Assembly (NCBI RefSeq): GCF_012927485.1
Contig: NZ_JABBPC010000020.1
Coordinates: 62,001 to 126,000 of the forward strand
DNA length: 64,000 nt
From: Polaromonas sp.
GTDB lineage: Bacteria; Pseudomonadota; Gammaproteobacteria; Burkholderiales; Burkholderiaceae_C
Direction of reading: 5' to 3'
Part shown: positions 8,577 through 16,779 of the stretch, piece by piece
Numbering within the stretch: the stretch's first letter is position 1
How the letters are laid out: every line of letters starts with the position of its first letter
Program-made: the position numbers and the translations under genes
Notes under the pieces: generated by a model
Told to the model about the DNA's origin: nothing
Databases searched by the model: none
Seen by the model: only the letters and a program-made list of their open reading frames with translations

Positions 8577-9292
8577 AACACGCCTTGGTCACTGGTGGCA
8601 GCGGCGGTATCGGCGCCGCCATTTGTCGGCGGTTGGCAGCGGATGGCTGCCACGTACTGATCCACGCCCATCATGGAGTGGCCGCAGCGCAAGCGCTTGC
8701 CGAGAGTATTACCGCACAGGGTGGCAGCGCGCAGGTGCTGGTATTTGACGTCACTGACAGTGCGGCGGTGGCCGACGCACTCAACCCGCTTTTAGAAAAC
8801 ACCCCGATTCAGATTCTCGTCAACAATGCAGGCATCCATGACGATGCGGTATTTCCGGGCCTGCGTTCCGAGCAGTGGCATCGTGTCATCGACGTGTCGC
8901 TGCACGGATTTTTCAACGTCACCCAACCCTTGATGATGCCGATGATCCGCACCCGTTGGGGCCGTATCATCAGCATCACGTCGGTGGCCGCCATTACCGG
9001 CAACCGCGGCCAGGTGAACTACGCAGCAGCCAAGGGCGCACTGCATTCAGCCACAAAGTCGCTCGCGCTGGAGGTGGCCAGCAGAGGCATCACGGTCAAT
9101 GCCGTTGCGCCCGGCATCATCACGACGTCCATGAGCCAAGCTAGCTTTGATGCGGCAACCATTGCGAAGCTGGTTCCGATGAAGCGCGCCGGTCAGCCCG
9201 AGGAAGTCGCTGACCTCGTCGGTTTTTTGGCCTCCGAGCGCGCGGCCTACATCAGCGGCCAGGTCATCTCCATCAATGGGGGAATGATTTAA
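8573..9292 (+). CDS. 3-oxoacyl-ACP reductase, FabG-like (ApeQ-like)
   Basis: A 239-residue short-chain dehydrogenase/reductase. The NADPH-binding TGGSGGIG motif is at residues 7-14, the NNAG motif follows, and the catalytic Ser-Tyr-Lys set lies in ITSVAAITGNRGQVNYAAAKG. It reduces 3-oxoacyl-ACP to 3-hydroxyacyl-ACP in each polyene elongation round. The ATG overlaps the dehydratase stop; a longer in-frame extension upstream is rejected because it runs through the dehydratase gene. It is the last plus-strand gene of the cluster in the window and converges on the glycosyltransferase after a 74-bp gap. Confidence 0.9.
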   Translation: MKHALVTGGSGGIGAAICRRLAADGCHVLIHAHHGVAAAQALAESITAQGGSAQVLVFDVTDSAAVADALNPLLENTPIQILVNNAGIHDDAVFPGLRSEQWHRVIDVSLHGFFNVTQPLMMPMIRTRWGRIISITSVAAITGNRGQVNYAAAKGALHSATKSLALEVASRGITVNAVAPGIITTSMSQASFDAATIAKLVPMKRAGQPEEVADLVGFLASERAAYISGQVISINGGMI

Positions 9293-9366
9293 AACTGACC
9301 TTGGTGCGTCTCCATTGCCAGGAGATGCTGGACGCGAAATGCCGCCCCTGCTTCACCGTGCGCGTT

Positions 9367-10140
9367 TCAAGTCCCTTTGATTCGCCGCGCGATGAGCAGC
9401 GGCAGGCGCAACACAAAGCCCGCAAAAAGGCGGCCATGCATCCAGCTAAGCAGCAGGTTGTCGCGCAGGTAATTGAAGTGCGAAACCCCGCCTTCATCGA
9501 CGCGAAAGTAGCGCACCGTGGCAGGCAGATTGACCGGCTTCACGCCACGCCAGCACATGCGCACGACGGCTTCGGGATCGAAATCGAAACGTCGCATCCA
9601 GCGCTGACCAGCCATCACCTCGCGCAAGGGTGCGATCGGATAGACGCGAAAGCCGAACAAGGAGTCCCCAACGCCGGCCCACAGGGTCTCGAGATTAGCC
9701 CACCAATTGGATACTTTGCGGCCGTTGACGCGTAAGCGGGGCGCGTCGGCAGCGAACACCGGCTTACCCAGCACCATAGCAGCAGGCTGCGCCGCCGAGG
9801 CGGCCATGAAAACGGGAATCAGCGGGGCTGGATGTTGGCCATCCGAGTCCATCGTCAACACATGCGTGAAGCCCTTCGCCGCAGCCGAATCCAGGCCATG
9901 CAAAACGGCAGCGCCCTTCCCTACGTTGTGCGGCAGCACGAGAACGCGCAAACCATCATCCCGCGTCGCCATGTCCTGCAAGCCTTTGAGGCTGGCATCG
10001 GTGCTGCCGTCCACCACCACCCAGACCGGCGTCCACTGCGCGCGTGCCGAACGCACCGTTTCATACACCTTGGGACCGGGGTTGTAGCTGGGAATCAGGA
10101 CAAGGTGCGTGCGGGACACGGCGGGAAAGGAACCATTCAT
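9367..10140 (-). CDS. Family 2 glycosyltransferase
   Basis: A 257-residue GT-A fold glycosyltransferase. Starting at MNGSFPAV, it begins its nucleotide-sugar domain with LVLIPSYNPG, then has VVVDGSTD, and the metal-binding DSD in LTMDSDGQHPA. The open frame extends further upstream but that part looks non-coding and overlaps the acyltransferase gene. In aryl polyene clusters a GT2 domain often comes fused with an acyltransferase; here the two are separate neighbouring genes. It probably glycosylates the lipid anchor or head group of the pigment; the sugar cannot be inferred. It lies 43 bp downstream of the PlsC-like gene in the same operon. Confidence 0.85.
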   Translation of the reverse strand: MNGSFPAVSRTHLVLIPSYNPGPKVYETVRSARAQWTPVWVVVDGSTDASLKGLQDMATRDDGLRVLVLPHNVGKGAAVLHGLDSAAAKGFTHVLTMDSDGQHPAPLIPVFMAASAAQPAAMVLGKPVFAADAPRLRVNGRKVSNWWANLETLWAGVGDSLFGFRVYPIAPLREVMAGQRWMRRFDFDPEAVVRMCWRGVKPVNLPATVRYFRVDEGGVSHFNYLRDNLLLSWMHGRLFAGFVLRLPLLIARRIKGT

Positions 10141-10183
10141 TCGCCTGAACCCACATAGAAAGAATACCGAAGACAAGTCCTGG

Positions 10184-10999
10184 TCACGCCGGTGGACCCG
10201 AGATGGGAAAGTCGGGCAACTGGGCATGCGCCAGCTGCGACTGGAAGTAGCGCTCGAGCTCGCTGGAAAAATCTGCTGTATGCCTTGGCGGATCAAAGCG
10301 CTTACCGAGCCGTATTCGGTAAGTGATGGGCATTTTTGGAGTCCACAAAACGGACCAGCCTTTGCCCAGGAAGCCTGAATCGGTTTCAATGAAAACCGTC
10401 TGTACCGACACATCGGCATACTTGGCAATCAAGCCGGTCGTTCCCTGCATCGGACCCACAGGAAACCGCATGGTGCGCGTACCCTCGGGAAACAGCAGTA
10501 AATGGCTACCTTGGTGCAAATCGGCAACCGCCAACTGCACCATGGTTCGAAGCGGGGTGTTGCGGATGTAGCCTCCCAGCCGCGCACCGGCGCCAAAAAA
10601 GACGCTGTTAACGATGTCGGCTTTCATGATGCAAGCCGCATCTGGCAGCCGGGACAAAATCATCACGGCATCGAGCAATGACGGATGATTAGGCGCGATG
10701 ATCATGGCCGGTCCGTTCTTCAGCGCGTCGAGCGCGGTCAGGTCGAAGCGGCATGCGCCCATCACAACCAACAAGCGCAAATAAACTCGGAACATCCCGG
10801 CGATGAGCTTGCGACCAATTCGCTTGCTCAGCCCGCGCGGCAAGATCGCGAACATCGGGATCGCCAGCACCGAGAAGGCGAGGCACAGCAGACCCAACAC
10901 CGTGAAGCCCACATGCAGCCGGATGGTTTCATACAGCGTCCGACGAAGGGTATTCAGCGTGTCGAATTTATTCAGGACGGTAGCTACCTTGGTTTCCAT
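10184..10999 (-). CDS. PlsC-like 1-acyl-glycerol-3-phosphate-type acyltransferase
   Basis: A 271-residue membrane-associated acyltransferase. A long hydrophobic stretch at about residues 30-55 precedes the PlsC domain, whose NHPSLLD holds the HX4D catalytic motif and whose LFPEGTRT is the substrate-binding motif. Such enzymes acylate glycerolipid-type acceptors using acyl-ACP or acyl-CoA. Next to a GT2 gene and a halogenase-like gene, and converging on the polyene operon, it most likely attaches the polyene or a fatty acid to the anchor. It lies 23 bp downstream of the flavoprotein gene. Confidence 0.83.
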   Translation of the reverse strand: METKVATVLNKFDTLNTLRRTLYETIRLHVGFTVLGLLCLAFSVLAIPMFAILPRGLSKRIGRKLIAGMFRVYLRLLVVMGACRFDLTALDALKNGPAMIIAPNHPSLLDAVMILSRLPDAACIMKADIVNSVFFGAGARLGGYIRNTPLRTMVQLAVADLHQGSHLLLFPEGTRTMRFPVGPMQGTTGLIAKYADVSVQTVFIETDSGFLGKGWSVLWTPKMPITYRIRLGKRFDPPRHTADFSSELERYFQSQLAHAQLPDFPISGPPA

Positions 11000-11022
11000 A
11001 ATTTGAGTGCGTTTTCGGCCGG

Positions 11023-12375
11023 TTAGCGTGCGGCCGGCTCAGCGTCCTCGACGACGTGAATGTTGACCTTGCGTTGCCGCATGGCCCGCCATGAACGTTT
11101 GAAATTCAAAGCTGATGCCATGTAAAAAATCCCCTTGAGCGCTGTGATTGATCGCCAGATCGGTGTTTTTCCAAAAATATCACCGGCCAGCATCGACAAC
11201 AGCGCTTCCTTTACACGCCATACATTGCTCGGCCCCATGAACATGTCACGCATGGCCGGGTCCGTCAGCCGATAAATAAACCACGAAAACTCCTTGGGTC
11301 CGAGCCGCACCTGGCGGTCAAAATGCGCCAGCGCCGAGGCGGCTTTGGCGGGTTCGCGCAGGCAGGTATTTACTGTCTCCGCGCCGACAAAGCCGCCCTG
11401 CATGGCCAGCATGACGCCGGATGAAAACACCGGATCGATGAAGCCGAAGGCATCGCCAATCAGCAGATAGTTGGGTCCGTGCGTATGATCGCAGGCATAT
11501 GCAAAATTGGCCGTCACCTCGACCTCGGAGGACTGCCTTGCATGGGTAAGCCTCTCGATCAAGGCCGGGCACATCGCCATCGTGTCGGCGAAAAAGTCCT
11601 TGATCGGTTTAGACCGGCTCTTTAAATAATAGGGCCAGACCACGGCACCGATGCTGGTGGCGCCGTCAACCAGCGGGATCAGCCAGAACCAGCCGTGATC
11701 GAACCAGAAGATCGTGATGTTCCCCGCGTCCTGGCCCGCATGCCGGGTGACGCCCGTGAAGTGCGCGTAAAGTGCCGAGCTGTTGTGCTTGGCGTTACGG
11801 CGCTTGACGTCGAACTGCTTGCCTAACAAGGTGTCGCGCCCCGACGCATCCACAACAAAGCGGGCGCGCAGCTGCTGGCTGCTGCCATCCTCGTGCTGGG
11901 CATGAACGATGGCGCCGCTGTGGTCAGGCTCAAAAGCCACCTTCTTGACTCTGCACCCTTCAATCACTTCAGCCCCCAGCCTGGTGGCATTGCGGATCAG
12001 GATTTCGTCGAACTCTGACCGCCGTACCTGGTAGGAAAACGGCATGGATTTATCCCAGGCATCGCTGAACTTGTAGGTTTGGCTTTTGCTGGTATGCCAT
12101 GGCGAGACAAATTCGGCACCCCATTTCTCCATGCCGATAGCCTTGACGGCATCTGCCACTCCCAGTTTTTCCAGCAGTGGCAAGTTGGCCGGCAAGAGCG
12201 ACTCGCCGATGTGAAATCGCGGGTGATGGTCTTTTTCAAGCACTACGACCTTGTGACCCTGTTGCGCCAGCAGTGCTCCCGCCGTAGAACCCGCCGGGCC
12301 ACCGCCAATCACCACTACATCGTATTCAGTCAGCGCGGCGGGCGCCAAGGCGGTTGGGGAACTCTGATCGGTCAT
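11023..12375 (-). CDS. Flavin-dependent halogenase-like oxidoreductase
   Basis: A 450-residue flavoprotein. The start MTDQSS is chosen because AAGGAC lies about 8 bases upstream; a longer frame exists. GGGPAGSTAG at residues 24-33 is the FAD-binding glycine motif. W229-F-W231-L-I233-P234 matches WxWxIP, which marks flavin-dependent halogenases, and K84 in MEKWGAEF sits where phenol/pyrrole-type halogenases have their catalytic lysine. This suggests halogenation of an aryl group, as in xanthomonadins, using reduced FAD from a separate reductase. Related geranylgeranyl-reductase-like enzymes share the fold, so activity is a prediction. It is the first gene of the minus-strand trio. Confidence 0.75.
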   Translation of the reverse strand: MTDQSSPTALAPAALTEYDVVVIGGGPAGSTAGALLAQQGHKVVVLEKDHHPRFHIGESLLPANLPLLEKLGVADAVKAIGMEKWGAEFVSPWHTSKSQTYKFSDAWDKSMPFSYQVRRSEFDEILIRNATRLGAEVIEGCRVKKVAFEPDHSGAIVHAQHEDGSSQQLRARFVVDASGRDTLLGKQFDVKRRNAKHNSSALYAHFTGVTRHAGQDAGNITIFWFDHGWFWLIPLVDGATSIGAVVWPYYLKSRSKPIKDFFADTMAMCPALIERLTHARQSSEVEVTANFAYACDHTHGPNYLLIGDAFGFIDPVFSSGVMLAMQGGFVGAETVNTCLREPAKAASALAHFDRQVRLGPKEFSWFIYRLTDPAMRDMFMGPSNVWRVKEALLSMLAGDIFGKTPIWRSITALKGIFYMASALNFKRSWRAMRQRKVNIHVVEDAEPAAR

Positions 12376-13000
12376 TACGTGTCCTTCGTTGGGGCGCGCC
12401 TGCCGCAAAAGTACAGCATCAGCTTATGGCTTTGTTATGGTGTATTTCAGGCTTTAAGTCCGAGATTTTACTGCGAGGCTTGGGGATTTAAGACGAATTG
12501 ACGGCTTGTGGGCTGTTCTGAGGCATCTACCTGTGCCAGGCCGGCTAACGCGCATCGACCGAAAGTTCACCGCCATTTCAGATTCCACGGTCCACCAGAA
12601 ACTCTTTCTTTCTTCTTGTTGTGCGGATTACCTACCCGTTCCCCGGTTCTGCTGCGGGTAGGGTCAAACAATTGATTGAAGCCGCTGTGTTGCCTAGCGC
12701 ACAGAGCAACTTAGCGAATGCACGTAATCTGCAGAAACTGGAATACTAAGTAGCGTTCTGGAATCTGCGGCGATAGCGGTGAAGCTCGCGGTGCGAGGAA
12801 AAAAATACAGTAAAGCAAAACCTGGGCATCCCCTGAGGACTCAATAGACATGATCCAGAGATTCAAGCACACAAGGATAGACGTTGCGGAGCCTGTCGTT
12901 TGCGGTAGCCCAGCGAGGAATGCCACACAGACTTTATTGGCTGCTGCCACCAGCGACCGTCTGAACGGGCACCCCTTGTTAGTTCTGCTGGAGTTGCTCA
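12376..13000. other. Intergenic region between halogenase-like gene and GAF gene
   Basis: About 620 bp between divergent genes. It should hold the promoters for both. An inverted repeat with 8-bp arms (CCTACCCG at 12631 and CGGGTAGG at 12655) is the clearest structure. A 52-codon open frame with ATG at 12850 runs into the GAF start; it is listed as a finding and is not called as a gene. Confidence 0.5.
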
Positions 13001-13534
13001 ATGCCTAACACACGAACAAACTCGCAAGTTACAAAACTTAAACAATTGTCATTGGCTTTAGCGGAGTCCTTTAAAGACGAACAAGCCTACCTCGACCTGA
13101 CTTGCGCAGCCGCTGATCTTTTTGATGCAAACATTGCACTCATTTCTCTGCAAAATGGTGACTCCATGTGGTTCAAAACCCGCGTGGGTCTGGAGATAAC
13201 CGAGATTCCCAAGCAAGCTTCGTTCTGCGAATGGGCCATGCAATTTTGCGACCGCGTTTTTGTCGTTGAAGATGCGGCGAAAGATCCTCGTTTTGCCAAT
13301 AATGCGCTTGTCACGGGCCCCCTTGGCATTCGGTTTTATGTTGGCGCACCCTTGGTTACTTCGACGCGACAGGTGTTGGGAAATTTGTGCGTATTGGACT
13401 CAAGGCCCAAAAAGCTGGAATCTCAGCAGCTCGAAACCCTTAAATTTCTGGGGAAGCAGGTTACCGAGATGCTGGAAAAGAGCAAAGCACATATTCCCCC
13501 TATTTCCCCTATTTCCCCTATTCCTTCTCAATAG
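13001..13534 (+). CDS. GAF domain protein
   Basis: A 177-residue soluble protein made almost entirely of one GAF domain (about residues 15-155), with FCEWAMQFCDRVFVVEDAAKD, typical of bacterial GAF sensor domains, and YVGAPLVT and LGNLCVLDSRP near the end. GAF domains bind small ligands such as cyclic nucleotides or haem; no output domain is attached. A GGAG box lies about 7 bases before the ATG. The C-terminus is a short repeat (PPISPISPIPSQ) encoded by 9-bp tandem repeats, which look like a recent expansion. No operon partner is evident. The ligand is unknown. Confidence 0.8.
   Translation: MPNTRTNSQVTKLKQLSLALAESFKDEQAYLDLTCAAADLFDANIALISLQNGDSMWFKTRVGLEITEIPKQASFCEWAMQFCDRVFVVEDAAKDPRFANNALVTGPLGIRFYVGAPLVTSTRQVLGNLCVLDSRPKKLESQQLETLKFLGKQVTEMLEKSKAHIPPISPISPIPSQ
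13495..13529 (+). repeat. 9-bp tandem repeat at the GAF gene 3' end
   Basis: About three to four imperfect copies of CCCTATTTC encode the PISPISPIP tail. Copy number may vary between strains by slippage. Confidence 0.75.
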
Positions 13535-14135
13535 CGATAGGAATGTCATTGTGAGATAGAGCAAGGCACGCCGCTCTCGCCGCTTTTGCTGGTCAGAGAA
13601 AAAAGCGCCCGTAAATTGATCGTGGCCGACGGCTTTCATCGGTTGTGCGCGGTTTTCGCTGTCGACCGAGACGTGGTTGTGCCTTGCAAGATTGTCTGAT
13701 CGACTGCAGTACGACCAAGGTGCCGACAAACAAATTTAGCACAAGGGCGGTTGACATCGCTTGTGACCCCATGCATAATTCGCGACATCTTAACAACCGG
13801 GTTTTACCCACCATGGACAGTTGCCCTAGTAGACCTAGCAAGTAATTAGCGGGATCCGCGGCACGAGTCTATTCTCATACCGCCGTCTCGCTGCAAAGCG
13901 GGACGGTGCGTCAATCAAAGCAGTTTCCTCGCCCCTCGGGCGAATGTTTGACCTCCTTCCTATTGTTCGCCGGACTGCGGTGATTTGCGCTTCGCTTTGG
14001 CGAGCCGCAAACGAACTGCAATGTACAGATTTTGGTTTGACCAGTTGAACGGTCATCCTTGATTTGGACCATCTGGCATTTCCGTTGACGTTGGCTTCAG
14101 CCTGAGGCTGTATGTCGAACTTAGGAGTGCTCAAA
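13535..14135. other. Long non-coding stretch upstream of the NRAMP-type gene
   Basis: About 600 bp without a convincing gene. It contains the strong promoter at 13751-13779 and what would be the 5' part of a long leader transcript. Several short inverted repeats are visible but no named RNA family was recognised. Confidence 0.5.
13751..13779 (+). promoter_or_regulatory. Near-consensus sigma70 promoter
   Basis: TTGACA at 13751-13756 and CATAAT at 13774-13779 are separated by exactly 17 bp, the optimal spacing for the housekeeping sigma factor. Transcription would start near 13786, giving a leader of about 690 nt before the transporter start at 14475. It might instead drive a separate small RNA. 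Confidence 0.65.
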
Positions 14136-14321
14136 ATGATCTTCAAAACCCTCAACAGCCGGCTCGGTGCCGGCCAAGTTCCCACCACAGTCAAACAGTG
14201 GCCTTTGGGCTGGACTTCCCGCGAAGCGACGCGCACGGTGGTTCGCACCACGCAAGGCGACAAGAATCAGAGGCCCTTTCCGGGCGCCTACGGACTACTG
14301 GCCGGCTTCCGGCCACGTTAA
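14136..14321 (+). CDS. Possible leader peptide (upstream ORF) of the NRAMP-type transporter
   Basis: A 61-codon frame preceded by AGGAG (14123-14127) at good spacing from its ATG. The predicted peptide is basic and rich in Arg, Thr, Gly and Pro, with no domain, signal peptide or membrane segment recognised. Its 3' end overlaps a GGCCGG/CCGGCC hairpin, and a larger hairpin follows before the transporter gene. This layout resembles leader-peptide attenuators such as those before Mg2+ transporter genes. It may be translated for regulation rather than for a protein product. It could also be a chance frame in a structured leader. Confidence 0.4.
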   Translation: MIFKTLNSRLGAGQVPTTVKQWPLGWTSREATRTVVRTTQGDKNQRPFPGAYGLLAGFRPR

Positions 14322-14403
14322 GAAGCTCAATGCCGAGAGGCCGATTGAGAGGACAGGCAAGACTACTTTGTTACGGGAGTGCCTGCGTACCTCCAACCGG
14401 CCT
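14238..14403 (+). promoter_or_regulatory. Structured 5' leader of the NRAMP-type gene (candidate cis-regulator)
   Basis: Three stems are visible. GTGGT/ACCAC with a TCGC loop lies at 14238-14251, GGCCGG/CCGGCC lies near 14300-14315, and a large imperfect hairpin spans 14338-14403. In that hairpin AGGCCG pairs with CGGCCT, TTGAGAGG with CCTCCAA (one bulge), and CAGGCA with TGCCTG around a 20-nt loop. The loop side contains GCAAGAC, a word also found at the 3' side of yybP-ykoY Mn2+ riboswitches, but the partner GGGGAGTAGC segment is absent, so that family is not claimed. Confidence 0.5.
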
Positions 14404-14474
14404 ACAACACGGATTTCGAGCTTGCGACGTGCAGCGCGTTGCGGCAGATTCCGGAATCTAATTAGGAGAAAAAG

Positions 14475-16139
14475 ATGTCATCTTCAACCACTACGGCCGA
14501 CAGATTGCCCGTCGAGCCGGTGAGCGCCGTGTTAGACGAAGCGCATCTTGGCGATATTCACGGCGCCTTTGGGTCGATCCGGCGCGGCGATGTCGCACCC
14601 CGGCGCACCTGGAAGAGCCGCTTTACCACCCTGCTGGCGATCCTCGGCCCCGGGTTGATCGTCATGGTCGGCGACAACGATGCCGGTGCTTTCGGCACGT
14701 ACACCCAAGCCGGACAGAATTACGGCACCACGCTGCTATGGACCCTCTTGATGTTGGTGCCGGTGCTGTATATCAACCAGGAAATGGTCTTGCGTCTGGG
14801 CGCCGTCACGGGCGTGGGCCACGCACGTTTGATTTTCGAGCGCTTTGGCAAATTTTGGGGAGCCTTCAGCGTTATCGATTTGTTTATCCTCAACGCCTTG
14901 ACGATCGTGACCGAGTTCATCGGCATCAGCCTCGGCCTGGACTACCTGGGCGTGTCCAAGTTCTGGGGTATCGCCATTTCAGCGCTCATCATCATGGGCG
15001 TAGCCAGTACCGGCAACTTCCGCCGCTTTGAACGCTTTTCCATGCTGCTGGTACTCGGCAGCTTGTTCGTGCTGCCCGTGTTCATCATGATTCATCCGCC
15101 CGTGACGCAAATGGCGCATGATTTTTTCATCCCGCAGATGCCCATAGGCGGGAAGTTGAGTGAGGTGATGCTGCTCATCATCGCGATTGTGGGCACCACT
15201 ATCGCACCCTGGCAGTTGTTCTTCCAGCAAAGCTACGTCATCGACAAGCGGATTACTCCGCGCTTCATCCGCTACCAACGCGCCGATCTCTGGCTCGGCA
15301 TTGTGATAGTGATTATTGGGGCGGTCGCGATGATGGCCTTCAGTGCCGCCGCCTTTAGCGGAAAGCCTGAATTCGGTAACTTTGCCGATGCGGGGGCCGT
15401 CGCCTCGGGGATAGAAAAGTATTTCGGGCGGATGCCAGGCGTCTTTTTTGCCATCGCATTGATTGACGCGAGCATCATCGGCGCTTCGGCCGTATCGCTA
15501 TCGACCGCGTACGCCCTGGGCGATGTGCTGTCGATGCGCCACTCCCTGCACCGCAAGCCGACTGAAGCCAAGGGCTTTTATGCGGTTTACTTCTGCTTGA
15601 TCGTGTTGGCAGCCGCATTGGTGCTGACCCCGGGTGCGCCGTTGGGCCTGCTGACCAATCTGGTTCAGACACTGGCCGGCGTGCTGCTGCCGAGTGCCAC
15701 CGTTTTCCTGCTGTTGCTGTGCAATGACAAAGCGGTGCTGGGGCCCTGGGTCAACTCACGCAAAGTCAACTATTTTTCGGGCGCTATCGTCGCAGCACTG
15801 GTGATGCTGTCCATCATCCTGACGGCCTCGGTCCTTTTCCCGAACATTACCGAAACGCAGATCCTGGCGATATTGGGTGGCGGCGTGCTGGCGACGGTGC
15901 TTGTCACGGTTGGCGTGAAGATTTATGAGCGTCTGCGGGGCATCACTGCGGTGCAAACCCAGGAGATTGATCCCGCCCTGCGTTCGACCTGGCGCATGCC
16001 CCCTACAAGTGAGTTGCCACCGGCCCAGCTGAGCTTGCTCAATCGGTTGTGGATGGCAGTCTTGCGCGGCTATCTGGTGGTGGCGGCGGGAATGCTTTTG
16101 TACAAAATGGTCCAGCTTGCGATTGCGCCTGCGGGGTGA
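14475..16139 (+). CDS. NRAMP (SLC11)-related divalent metal transporter, divergent binding motifs
   Basis: A 554-residue integral membrane protein with about 11-12 helices after a 50-residue cytoplasmic N-terminus. It aligns with the NRAMP/MntH family, but both metal-site motifs differ. The helix 1 DPGN is replaced by D67-N-D-A-G, and the helix 6 MPH by A244-P-W, losing the methionine that favours transition metals. NRAMP-related Mg2+ transporters show such replacements, so Mg2+ or a broad divalent range is plausible. A good ribosome-binding site (AGGAGA) precedes the ATG, and a long structured leader lies upstream. The NRAMP family call is strong; metal choice is inference. Confidence 0.85.
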   Translation: MSSSTTTADRLPVEPVSAVLDEAHLGDIHGAFGSIRRGDVAPRRTWKSRFTTLLAILGPGLIVMVGDNDAGAFGTYTQAGQNYGTTLLWTLLMLVPVLYINQEMVLRLGAVTGVGHARLIFERFGKFWGAFSVIDLFILNALTIVTEFIGISLGLDYLGVSKFWGIAISALIIMGVASTGNFRRFERFSMLLVLGSLFVLPVFIMIHPPVTQMAHDFFIPQMPIGGKLSEVMLLIIAIVGTTIAPWQLFFQQSYVIDKRITPRFIRYQRADLWLGIVIVIIGAVAMMAFSAAAFSGKPEFGNFADAGAVASGIEKYFGRMPGVFFAIALIDASIIGASAVSLSTAYALGDVLSMRHSLHRKPTEAKGFYAVYFCLIVLAAALVLTPGAPLGLLTNLVQTLAGVLLPSATVFLLLLCNDKAVLGPWVNSRKVNYFSGAIVAALVMLSIILTASVLFPNITETQILAILGGGVLATVLVTVGVKIYERLRGITAVQTQEIDPALRSTWRMPPTSELPPAQLSLLNRLWMAVLRGYLVVAAGMLLYKMVQLAIAPAG

Positions 16140-16605
16140 CTTGAACGGGCTTGGGGCCGCTATCATCCCCAACCCCGGGCGGGCACCTGATCGGCATTCA
16201 GCGCTCGTTCCCGAGCAAGGCTCCGGCCAAGTCGCACCCAGCCTGTTCGGAGGACAGCCGCAACGAAAGGGGATGTCAACCAATGTTTGCCGCTCCACTG
16301 CACACCAGAATGAACGTCAGTCTGATCTAGTTGTGGTCAGCTTGAGTTAGCGGGTTGCGCCGGCTTGCTACCCACTGTGGCGTAAGACAAGCGAGGTCAC
16401 AAAATGCTACGCGTTGCTGCTGGCTAATCAAGTCATCGGGCAAGCAGTCTGAATGACGTCATGCTTTCAAACCGCCGCAAAATTACGACAACAATTGTTA
16501 GGCTTTTGGATTGGCTACTCAACCAATTAGACCGAAGCGCGGTCCCTGTGAAAATCACTTCGGACCACTGCCCAATAGCAAGCAATTAGAAAACCACTCT
16601 CACAC
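16140..16605. other. Intergenic region after the transporter gene
   Basis: About 470 bp between convergent genes. A TTGGGG/CCCCAA stem just after the transporter stop (16151-16172) and a CCGAAG/CTTCGG pair near 16532-16566 might end transcription from either side, but neither has a clear T-run. No gene is recognised. Confidence 0.4.
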
Positions 16606-16779
16606 CTATTCATTGGGGTTGTTGCCTTTGTAGCCATGCTCATCTTTGATGGCCAGCTGAAGGTGCGCAAGCTGGTCGATGATGTGGTCAATCCTTGGAA
16701 AATCCTTGACCGGTCTCGCCAGTAAGTCCTCCAGCAGACATCGCAACTGGGCGTAATCGGACTCCGGGTCGGGCTTCAT
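16606..16779 (-). CDS. Small unknown protein coupled to upstream unknown gene
   Basis: A 57-residue frame that begins MKPDPESDYAQLRCLLEDLL and ends YKGNNPNE. Its ATG overlaps the stop of the 125-residue gene upstream (ATGA), the usual sign of translational coupling. The composition is natural: two predicted amphipathic helices with alternating acidic and hydrophobic residues and no rare-codon oddities. No family is recognised. The tight coupling suggests it works with the product of 16776-17153, perhaps as a two-protein complex. Confidence rests on the overlap and codon pattern. Confidence 0.5.
   Translation of the reverse strand: MKPDPESDYAQLRCLLEDLLARPVKDFPRIDHIIDQLAHLQLAIKDEHGYKGNNPNE

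Noticed and set aside
12711..13001. A 96-codon minus-strand frame before the GAF gene
   Set aside because: There is no ribosome-binding site, no recognisable domain, and it is antisense to the GAF gene's likely promoter.
14240..14400. A yybP-ykoY Mn2+ riboswitch before the NRAMP-type gene
   Set aside because: GCAAGAC is present, but the conserved GGGGAGTAGC partner segment is absent and the paired layout differs.
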